From: Mercenaria mercenaria
Lineage: Eukaryota > Mollusca > Bivalvia > Venerida > Veneridae
Direction: 5' to 3'
Assembly (NCBI RefSeq): GCF_021730395.1
Contig: NC_069369.1
Location: 64,135,501 to 64,199,500 of the forward strand
DNA length: 64,000 nt
This document shows, piece by piece, positions 54,749-64,000 of the stretch. Position numbers and translations under genes: made by a program. A model generated the notes under the pieces. The model made no database searches and had not been told where the DNA came from. It saw nothing but the letters and a program-made list of their open reading frames with translations. Numbering within the stretch: position 1 is the stretch's first letter; every line of letters starts with the position of its first letter.

Positions 54749-57016
54749 GACTGTCATTTTACTACCATTATGGTGCTCAAAGTAGAACAAGTCTTTTGTA
54801 ACATTAATTTCACATGGACAGTTTTTGCTGTGGATCAAGTATGGCTTTTAGATATAAGCATTTTGTAAGTGAAACTAACAGTAAGATATAAAGGTAAGGT
54901 AAGGTAAGGTAATGCAAGGTTGGATGAAATATTTCTTCAGGGAAATAATTACGTCTGTTGCCAGGGATATACTGCAGAAATATGGTTAAACTTGTATTGT
55001 GGGTGCTGCAATATCTTGTTGCTTGTTGTTGACTGTAGATAAGTGTATATAACATGTATTTATTAGTTTTTTTTTGGTATGTTGCGTTTTTTGACAGGTT
55101 TTAAATACTATGTGCATGTAGAAACTCTTAGCTACGCATTGTAAGGTGACATACAGTGTGTATGTCTTGTTTTGCTTTAGAATTGAAGACATTGGAAAGA
55201 AATTACTATATGTTTGGTGTTTGGAAATTTATTATGACCCTTTTTTCACAATTAAATTGTTAATTGCAATTTTTTTTTTTTTTTATACCATGTCCTTTTG
55301 GAAAAAATATCTAATAACATTATATCTAAACCTAGGGAATCCATGTTTTCTTACACATAGAAAGTTTGCTTTATTGTATATTATATAGAATTAAGTATCA
55401 CTGTTACATGTGATAGCTGTGTAATGTTGAGGTATGCCTGGAAATCCATACAAATGTGCTGTATTTGCTAAAACATGAAAGGTTTAAAGTAGAAATGTCG
55501 GCTTTACCAGTTTTGTCACTAATATGTGATCGTACTTTTCGTGCTTGAGATTCTAGCCACATATATCACAGCATTTATTAATGCTTTTGTTGTCTTTATA
55601 TATGTATTTTAAAATGTGTATAACAAACTGATAACTTATTGATTGTTTGTAATCATAATAAAGTTGCACTTGCTTCTATTATTCATTGTTTATAATCAAA
55701 ATAAAATTTCACTTGCTTCTATAACTTAAAACTTGCAAGATTAGAAAACTTTGAAATTGCCCTTTATTATTCTATACCTATTTTTCTCTGCCAATCAGCA
55801 ATTTGCATTTTCCAATATTTTTCTGTAATAAATGATAATGGGTATTGACTCGAATATTGTCAAACAATCATCTACTGTACCGATGAAGGGAATTAACTCT
55901 GGGTTGGAGTTGGGTATTGACTGATTAAAAGTGTCTGCAGGAATATAAATATATAAAGAAAATGCTTGACCTGATGCTTCTATATGCATTTAAAAGTTGG
56001 AATTGTCTGATTTCTTTCTAACTTCAACTGAGAAAAATTGGCAAAGAATATAAAAGTTTATTTTATATTGTCTTTTACAATACGGGATTTATTTGGCACT
56101 ATCAGTATTATATAAGGTTGTTTGCAAGTTAAAATTATGATAACTTTTATTAACTTATGAATAGTAATTTAAATAATAGTATTTGCATAACAAAATTATG
56201 TACGAGAATAACTATTGATATATTTACTGTACATTTATTATCTTGTTCTGTTTTATCAGTATGATTATAATGATGATATATTTTGAAGGTTATTAACATT
56301 TCTCCATTTTCATTTGGTATGTTACACAATATTGATTCTATGTAAATTTATAACAGTGTTACATTTCATTCACAGTGTATTGAAATGTATGATAGAGTTT
56401 GTCTCGATGTACTAAGACTACAGCTTATATTTCATACGAATCAAAAGGGCTACAGGTCCATAAGTAACCCTTGTGTTGAGTATTAAAATCTATCTTCTTT
56501 TTTGGGGTTATTTTGCGATATTCAAAACATTTAGGACAGTGACTAAACCTAACAGTAGATATTTAAGTAAGAGTAATCTTAAAGTAAAGTTTTAAAATTC
56601 ATTACAAGTATTCCACTATTTCGAACGGTTTGACCTCCTTTACTTTTCAAGAAGCAAAAGGAGAGTTACACATCGTTGTAAGGGTGCATGATTTACACAT
56701 AAATATGTTGAAAATTGTTAATGCACAACAATTGTTTAATATGTTTTTGTCTATTGCATTGTTAATTTGACATAATCATGTACATCATTAGTGACATTGT
56801 TTAGTTCAGCATGTTCTAAATGTTTTTGTTTCTGTGTTTGGAGATATATTATGACGGTTTAGAGTGTTATCATATTAAGAATAAATGCTGCATGTGCAAA
56901 AAGTGTTCATTATATTTTTGCCCATAAAATAGTTGCAGGTTTTCATTGGAATCTTATTATGGTTTATCATGATGACTTGTTTGTGGAAAGGTAAACTAAT
57001 TGTTATATGCATTTTT
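54749..57016. other. Long AT-rich stretch
   Basis: No gene recognised. A short (AAGGT)n run lies near 54891-54913. It contains AATAAA motifs that could end the BNIP3 transcript. Confidence 0.45.
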
Positions 57017-58322
57017 AGCTCACCTGTCATGAAGCTTTTGTGATTGCGCAGCGTCCGTCTTATGTGAGTTCGAGCGTGCGTAAACTTTTCCTTGTGATAT
57101 CTCTAGAGGTCACAGTTTTCATGGGATCTTAATGAAAATGGGTCAGAATGTTCATCTTGGTAAATTCTAGGTCAGTTTCGAAACTGGGTCACGTGCCTTC
57201 AAAAACTAGGTCAGTAGGTCTAAAAATAAAAAAACCTTGTGACCTATCTAGAGGCCATATATTTTACAAGGTCTTCATGAAAATTGGTCAGAATGTTCAC
57301 CTTGATGATTTCTAGGTCAAGTTCGAAACAGGGCCATGTGCGGTCAAAAATTAGGTCAGTAGGTCTAAAAATAGAAAAACCTTGTGACCTCTCTAGAGGC
57401 CATATATTTCATGAGATCTTCATGAAAGTTGGTCAGAATGTTCACCTTGATGATATCTAGGTCAAGTTCGAAAGTTGGTCACGTGCCGTCAAGAACAAGG
57501 TCAGTAGGTCAAATAATAGAAAAACCTTGTGACCTCTCTAGAGGCCATATTTTTCATGGGATCTGTATGAAAATTGGTCTGAATGTTCATCTTGATGATA
57601 TCTAGGTCAAGTTCGAAAAATGGGTCACGTGCCAAACCAAAAAATAGGTCAAATAGTTCAAATAAAAGAAAAACCTTGTGACTTCTCTAGAGGCCATACT
57701 TTTTATGGGATCTGTACGAAAATTGGTCTGAATGTTCATCTTGATGATATCTAGGTCAAGTTTGAAACTGGGTTTAACTGCGGTCAAAAACTAGGTCAGT
57801 AGGTCTAAAATTTTTAAAATCTTTTGACCTCTCTAGAGGCCATATTTTTCAATGGATCTTCATGAAAATTGATCTGAATGATTACCTTGATGATATCTAG
57901 GTCAGTTTCAAAACAGGGTCACGTGCGGTCAAAAACTAGGCCAGTAGGTATAAAAATAGAAAAACCTTGTGACCTCTCTTAGAGGCCATATTTTTCATGA
58001 GACTTATGAAAATTTGTGAGAATGTTCACCTTGATGATATCTAATAAATTTCAAAACAGGGGCACGTACCTTCGAAAACTAGGTTAATAGGTCCAATAAA
58101 TAGAAAAACCTTGTGACCTCTCTAGAGACCATATTTTTCAATGGATCTTCATGAAAAATGGTCAGATATTTTGTCTTGATAATATCTAGGTCAAGTTCAA
58201 AACTTGGTCACATGAGCTCAAAAACTAGGTCACTATGTCATATAATGGAAAAAACGACGTCATACCCAAAACTGGGTCATGTGGGAAAAGGTGAGCGATT
58301 CAGGACCACCATGGTCCTCTTG
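57017..58322 (+). mobile_element. Helentron-like element, AGCTCACCT family, copy 3 (older)
   Basis: AGCTCACCTGTCATGAAGCTTT start with a shortened 5' hairpin, about eight 145-base units with more substitutions than copies 1 and 2, then AGGTGAGCGATTC, the hairpin AGGACCACCATGGTCCT and CTTGT. Greater divergence suggests an older insertion. Confidence 0.82.
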
Positions 58323-58384
58323 TAGAATAACGGGGCGTATTGTTAAAACTTTGCATTGTGCAATGCGCTTGTACCGGCTCTGTA

Positions 58385-58850
58385 GGTCTGAGGTCAAGGT
58401 CATAAATTGAACTAACAGGTCAAAACTGGCCATCATATTCTTTGTCCAGAGAAAGTCTAAATAACCATGCAAGGTATTGACTTCAAACTTAGCATGTAAC
58501 CACTTAGCATGAGACCATGTGCGGAGCATTGAACAGGGTCTGTATGTCAAATGTCAAGGTCACAAATTGAGCTCAAAGGTTAAATTTGTCTATCATGTTT
58601 AGTGTACGGAGCGTAACTCGTTAACCGTTCATTGACTAGGTGTTGACTTCAAACTTTCTATGTAGATAGGTGGTGATGAGACGATGTGCAGCGTGCATGA
58701 ACCAGGGTGGTAGGTCAAAGGTCAAGGTCATAGCAATGTCAAATCTGCCCATCGTGTCCAGTATCATAAAAGTATTAAAATGTATTAACTTGAAATTTAG
58801 AATATAGGTAGGCGGTGATGAGACGATGTGCAGACTGCAACAATCCACAA
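58385..58850. repeat. ~145-base tandem repeat, three units
   Basis: Units share GGTCAAAGGTCAAGGTCA, TTGACTTCAAACTT and GGTGATGAGACGATGTGCAG. Probably the core of another Helentron-like family, abutting the previous element, without recognisable ends. Confidence 0.65.
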
Positions 58851-59539
58851 TACACCGCTCCTCCCCCCCCCCCCCCACCACTTTAACCCCACTTCCCCCC
58901 ATAAAATCATTTAGTTTCTTGCCCTTTAGTATCCTGTCACCGCCACCGAAAGCACGCTCGCACACACAACACGCAAAAGATCTTTAAAGTTTGCTCCCGT
59001 CCTCCTTTGATATAGTACTGAGAGCATATTTCCCCGCTTTGCGAAGCCCTTTTCTTCAGCATGTGAAGTTGTAAATCTATGGTTTTATTGCGATTTCACA
59101 GTCACTCGGGACAGAGATATGGCTGTTGGCCTAGTAAAAATGTACTTGAAAGTTTGTGTACCGTGCACCTCAAAATGTATTTGACCTTAAATCATGTAGC
59201 ATTTAGGAATTATTTACAGCAGCTGGGGGTTTGTTTGGGATTTCCCTTGGACCAAAGTTCTGACCAAACAGATGCTTAAATGGCCGTAAGTTTTTGTCAC
59301 ACGTCTGTCAATTTTGTTATGCACCCAATGTTTTATATTGGATTTACCACCTCCCTATTCCCTAAAGAAAGAAAATAATACTACCCGTTTCTTTCATTTG
59401 GGTTCCTCGTGTTTAGAAATATTCTTACCTTTCTCGATTGGCACCCCGCCCGAAAGTAATATGATAGTATAACTGACTGTACAATAAATGGGAGCACCAG
59501 TGTCTTATGGACACACATCTAGTTATTTAAACATCTCCT
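58851..59539. other. Intergenic DNA with a poly-C tract
   Basis: A C-rich run lies at 58862-58880. No gene recognised. Confidence 0.45.
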
Positions 59540-60889
59540 TTGAGATTTATGTTCAGAATTACACCAATTATGGTCCATAGCATTCTGGCATGAAGCTGTC
59601 TTAAGTTCATTTAAAAAGATGGGCCTGGCTGGCTATATTTAGGGGACACCAGAACTAAAAATAATGCTTTCAACGACGTCTCATGAACAACTTGATAGAT
59701 CGTCACCAAATGTGTTCTGCAGCATAAATGTACGGACATCTTTAGGTTTTTATCAAGTGGTTAGATCTATGTTTCACCATTTTCAGAGGCCGACAGGGTA
59801 AAAACAGAAAGACCTTTCATGCCTTTTCGTAGACCATTTAACGAATCTTCAACAAATTAAGTCTGTATCATCTTAGGATACACCTTTTAAAAATATATTC
59901 AACAGTTCCGCTTGACACCTTCAAGCGTCCGCCAGAGCTAAGATTAGAAAAAAAAACAACATTTGAACACCAGTATAACCACTTGATGATGGTATCATCT
60001 GTGTATATACCTCTCTCATGTTTGTTTGAATGGGTTCGCTTGCCAGTGACTACTATTAGGGGCTGCCAAAGCTAAACAAGGAAAACCTCAAACGTGTTCT
60101 AAGCGTGAACCACTTTATTCAAATGGTTTTGCTTGACCCCTTTTAGGGTCCATCAGAGATAAAATATAGGAAGAACCTTTAAATGACTGCTTCTTGAACC
60201 ATTTAATGGAATTCAATGTCGGTCTAAAGCAGTCATGTACGAGTCTGTCAGGTCCACTAGCCACAGACTGAGCTGTAAATAGCGTAATTTTTAAACAACT
60301 TCTACTTATGAACCACTTGATGGATCTTTATCAAGCATACCTAAGCATCCTGGAGTGGAACTCGCGCAAGTCCATTTGACACCACTGAAGAGAAGCAAGA
60401 GCTAAAAACAGAAAAAATCTTAAGTCAACGTTACAGTCATGAACCACCTGACAGATCTTGCCAAACGTTGTCAGACAACGTTAAATCCTTTATATCTTCC
60501 CAGACCCTTGTGTGACCCCCAAAGCTGAAAAAAAGAAAATGCTTAAAGAACTTTTTCTTATGAACTAATTAATGGATCTTCATAAAACGGTCTGTAGCAT
60601 CTTTGTATTGACCTCTCAAGTTTCATTTTTTCCGCTTGACCCCTTTTAGGGGCCGCTAGAGCTTATATAGAGAAAACACATTTAATCAATTCTTTTTCAA
60701 AACTACTCCATGTATCGAACTCATAATCGTTCAAGTTGGCCTCCTGACTGCACGTAGGAGCTGCCAAATCTAAAACTAGCAAGACCTATAAATGACTTCA
60801 TATGAACTGCTGGATGGATGTTTACCAAACCAGTCCAGAAGCAACAACAGAATGTAAAGGTCGTGTGAGACTGTTGACCCTCTTGTTTA
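59540..60889 (+). repeat. Diverged ~200-base tandem repeat with Helentron-like 3' end
   Basis: About six worn units share GCTTGACCCCTTTTAGGG, AGAGCTAAAAACAGAAA, ATGAACCACTTGATGGATCT and TAGCAT. The right end GACCCTCTTGTTT, with a GGTC...GACC stem, resembles the terminus of the other elements. Related units occur at 13670-13990. Confidence 0.6.
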
Positions 60890-61799
60890 ATGTTAGGCAC
60901 CAGGCAGTTAGGCAATCGGTAACCATTAATATCGTCTCCATTGACATAATGATATAATCATATTAAATCATTATGTCTAGGTTATCATATCTGTGCATGT
61001 CCTAAACTCGATGTGAAGTTCAGGTTCGCATATCGCCATTAAAGCCTATTTATCTATAATATTTGTCAGGACTTCTGTTTGTTGGATATAAATCAAACTT
61101 CATTGTAATGATCTGTACTTAGCTTACTTATGCATATTTAACGGGTTTTATTATAAGGCGTACACGTCTTTCATTCTTATCCCTTTATTAATATGTTAAC
61201 TTGTAGTTGTAATTGTATAATTCTATCTTATGTACTCTTTGGAATAAATATGTTTAAACTAAAACAGTAAGTTTTACAGTTGAATGCATGATTTTTTTTC
61301 ACTGACTTTTGGCCCTTTGATGTTTACACATCAAGTCTACATAGAGTTTCAGTCTGGTAGTAGTATCCCCGCACCTTCTCCTAAACTAAAATGTCTTTTC
61401 TTAATAAATTTGTCCGGTCTATTCCTGTGCTATCTTTTTAGATTATAAGTAACCGTGATAGGAATAATCTGTGCTGAGCTTTGTTGTGCATATTTAACGG
61501 GTGTTATTTATGACTTTGATTTTATACATAAAGTCAACATAGGGGGTAAGTCTGGGAGTCGAAAATTCCTATCCTCGCGTCTCCTAAACAGTTTGTAAGA
61601 TTTCAGTAAATCCTTACCGCACTGATTGGCACGTAGTGTTGTTGATGATATATCATCGGCACGTTTTGTCCCAAGTTACGACCTGGTAAAAGTCTTAATA
61701 CAGTGTTATTAAGGAATAATAAGTCCTAAACCTTGTTGCACACGATTTGTTCGTTTTCCGGTCTGACGAATTTCCACTGAGTATTGTCCCTTTAATTTT
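60890..61799. other. AT-rich intergenic DNA
   Basis: It starts with a segment (60896-60925) that repeats 11276-11305. An AATAAA-like motif near 61242 follows sequence that could be a LINE 3' UTR, but there is no coding support. Confidence 0.4.
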
Positions 61800-61884
61800 A
61801 AGTCTGTGAAGTTGGCAAGAAGTTCGACATTGGATAAGAGAACGAAATTGGACATTTAAAGCGTGAAGTTGTCGAGAAGTTAAA

Positions 61885-62345
61885 CATTCGACATTAGATA
61901 TTCGAAACAAAAACAACATTGAACATTCAAATCCAGAACGACATTGGGCATTTGATTCCAGAACGACATTGGACATTCAAAACAGGAACGACATTGGACA
62001 TTCGAAACAGGAAAGACATTTTGACATTCGATTACAGAACGACATTGGACATTCGATTTCAGAACGACATTGAACATTCGAGCCCGCAACGACAATGGGC
62101 ATTCAAAATGAGAAGGACATTGAACATTCGAATCCATAAATACATTGGACATTCGATTCCAGAACGACATTGGACATTCAAAACAGGAACGACATTGAAC
62201 ATTCAAAACAGGAACGACATTTTGACATTCGATTACAGAACGACATTGGACATTTGATTCCAGAACGACATTGGGCATTCGAACCCGCAACGACATTGGA
62301 CATTCGAATCCAGAACGACATTGGACATTCGATTCAATACATTCA
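61885..62345. repeat. ~21-24-base minisatellite (ACGACATTGGACATTCGA)
   Basis: About 20 units of the form CCAGAACGACATTGGACATT followed by CGA or CAAA. Variants alternate (GATTCCAG, AAACAGGA, GCCCGCAA). Low stop content gives frames of 93-138 codons on both strands, translating to repetitive peptides; these are not genes. Confidence 0.9.
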
Positions 62346-62464
62346 CGGCTAACCGACTCTTAGTTCAAGTAGGAGTAAGGAGAAGTGAGTAAGAACATTG
62401 TTGGACCTGTAGGGGACATGGCATTGCGTATGGGGATGGTAACTGATACAGCAGAAGGTAGAAT

Positions 62465-62755
62465 TTTCCATAGGCTCCATTATAAGAAATGACCCTGTCA
62501 CATACCCCAAAATTGGTAGATGACAATTAAAATGTGATTCTTTTATTAAGTTAACATGTCAGACACCTAAAAATTGTAATTTTAAATAGGCTTAACCGAT
62601 CCGATATTTTACAATTTCTGGTAAAATAACTTCCCCCGTTGTTGAATGACATATAGAGGCCAAATGCCCGCTGACACCTACAATTCTAAAGAAATAATTG
62701 AAAAGGCGTGCATTCAGTCAGACACTTGTAAAATATTCCAAAGTTCACAGAAAAC
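62465..62755 (+). repeat. ~290-base dispersed repeat, copy B
   Basis: Reverse-complement partner of 19490-19768, 43 kb away, with perhaps 80-85% identity by eye. It starts at GAATTTTCCATAGGCTCCAT and ends near ACACTTGTAAAATATTCCAA. Confidence 0.8.
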
Positions 62756-63089
62756 GTTGTAGCCTAACTGCTTGATTTTGACTGTAAACATTACCTTTCT
62801 TTCAGATCAGTTTCATTGACTTAGCCTACTGGTTTCCCTATACGTTTTTCAACCAACCCAAAGCCGCGCTTTAATACAAATATCTGACCAAAACATAGTA
62901 TGGATTAGATTGCATCTTTTATGCTACTTAAAGATGTTATTATGGAAGAAACAAGACACAGAGAACAAATGTCCATTTGCGCAGGAATAAATGTCCGTCC
63001 CCAGCAAAGCATTTCAAAAAATAGAAATCACGCATTAACTACGGTGGTATGTTTAGGACATGCAATTATTGGTCTTAAGATTAAATTAT

Positions 63090-63655
63090 CTCGTGCTCAC
63101 TACATCTTATCTCCAGCGCACGACATCGTATCTTGAGCGATCAACATCTTATCTCGTGCGCACGACATCTTATCTCGAGTGATCAACATCTTATCTCGTA
63201 CGCACGACATCTTATCTCGAGCGATCAACATCTTATCTCGTGCGATCGACATCTTATCTCGAGCGATCAACATCTTATCTCGTGTGCACGACATCTTATC
63301 TCGAGCGATCGACATCTTATCTCGAGCGATCAACATCTCATCTCGTGCGCACGACATCTTATCTCGAGCGATCAACATCTTATCTCGTGTCCACGACATC
63401 TTATCTTGAGCGATCAACATCTTATCTCGTGCGATCGACATCTTATCTCGAGCGATCAACATCTTATCTCGTGTGCACGACATCTTATCTCGAGCGATCG
63501 ACATCTTATCTCGAGCGATCAACATCTCATCTCGTACGCACGACATCTTATCATGAGCGATCAACATCTTATTTCGTGCGCACGACATCTTATCTCGAGC
63601 GATCAACATCTTATCTCGTGCGCACGACATTTTATCTTGAGCGATCAACATCTAA
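63090..63655. repeat. 21-base minisatellite with higher-order structure
   Basis: About 26 units of 21 bases alternate between types such as GCGATCAACATCTTATCTCG and GCGCACGACATCTTATCTCG, giving a 42-base dimer. A nine-unit block is repeated at about 189 bases. Because 21 is divisible by three and the unit lacks stops in several frames, frames of 183 and 206 codons open on both strands; they encode only short repeated peptides and are not credible genes. Confidence 0.92.
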
Positions 63656-63750
63656 TGGCAATCCGCCCTATAAAATGTCAATATTCAAATTTTGTCACGC
63701 GGGAACATACCAGCTTTGATAATGCCGGAAGCAAATGTTTACACAAACAA

Positions 63751-64000
63751 TAGCTGTCCGTAAGACAGCCAAGCTCGACTATTCGAAATATTGTCACAGA
63801 AGCAGGAAATTATTACCCAAAATGTTAAATATCAAAAGAGTTTTAAGTTCGAAAGGGGACATAATTTAACCAAAATGCATATCAGAGTTATGGAACTTGA
63901 TGCTATCAACTAGTTTTATAACCCCGAAGAAACATGTTAAGTTTCAATTCAATATCTGCATTAGTTTTGGGGATAGTAACTTGCATGTAAAACTTTAACC
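63751..64000 (+). mobile_element. 5' end of a Helentron-like element, cut by the window edge
   Basis: AGCTGTCCGTAAGACAGC hairpin followed by AGCTCGACTATTCGAAATAT, the 5' subterminal motif of the family at 5267 and 47406. Core-like sequence runs to the window end. Confidence 0.65.

Noticed and set aside
61695-62352. Frames of 93-138 codons on both strands as genes
   Set aside because: By-products of the 21-24-base minisatellite; opposite-strand frames overlap fully and encode only the repeat.
63100-63753. Frames of 183 codons (minus) and 206, 159 and 76 codons (plus) as protein genes
   Set aside because: They all arise from one 21-base tandem repeat without stops in several frames; the products are pure short-period repeats with no start context or splice support.

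Overview
The window is eukaryotic nuclear DNA, AT-rich, intron-bearing and dense in repeats. It almost certainly comes from a bivalve mollusc. The evidence is a BNIP3-type mitophagy receptor gene with animal splice signals, tRNA-derived SINEs of the kind common in bivalves, and many tandem-repeat-cored rolling-circle (Helentron/pearl-like) elements. The species cannot be fixed from the sequence; a venerid-type clam is a guess.

Two host loci can be supported. The first is an intact intronless short-chain dehydrogenase/reductase of the DCXR (L-xylulose reductase/carbonyl reductase) type at 18070-18825 on the minus strand. It sits in a decaying tandem array: a 3'-end fragment at 21647-21712, a truncated copy split by a MITE at 22310-22760, and a full-length copy with two in-frame stops at 23708-24463. 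The second is a six-exon BNIP3 gene spread over 22 kb of the plus strand (28310-50779). It encodes an inferred 180-residue outer-mitochondrial-membrane mitophagy receptor, with an LC3-interacting W-x-x-L motif in exon 2 and the membrane anchor in exons 5-6. The 160 bases upstream of its ATG hold a CCAAT box and three hypoxia-response-element cores.

Most of the rest is mobile or repetitive DNA. 1-17.3 kb: a minisatellite, palindromic elements, one Helentron, a SINE, a mariner with one frameshift, a foldback element, and an internally deleted Tc1 element carrying a nested MITE. 17.3-28 kb: the SDR array, a SINE, a local 0.7 kb tandem duplication, decayed Helentron repeats and a LINE 3' end. 28-51 kb: BNIP3, whose introns hold a hAT-like foldback with an 8-bp target duplication (intron 1), several sense-oriented Helentrons, and a 5.7 kb foldback element built of inverted 59-bp minisatellite arms (intron 3). 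51-64 kb: AT-rich DNA with MITEs, more Helentrons, and two minisatellites, one with a 21-bp period that keeps several frames open without being a gene.

The best candidates for something undescribed are the two intronic foldback elements (28957-30104 and 38920-44582) and the set of Helentron families that share one terminal design but have unrelated tandem-repeat cores. No CRISPR array, rRNA or certain functional tRNA gene was seen. No LTR, retroviral or Polinton remnant was recognised.
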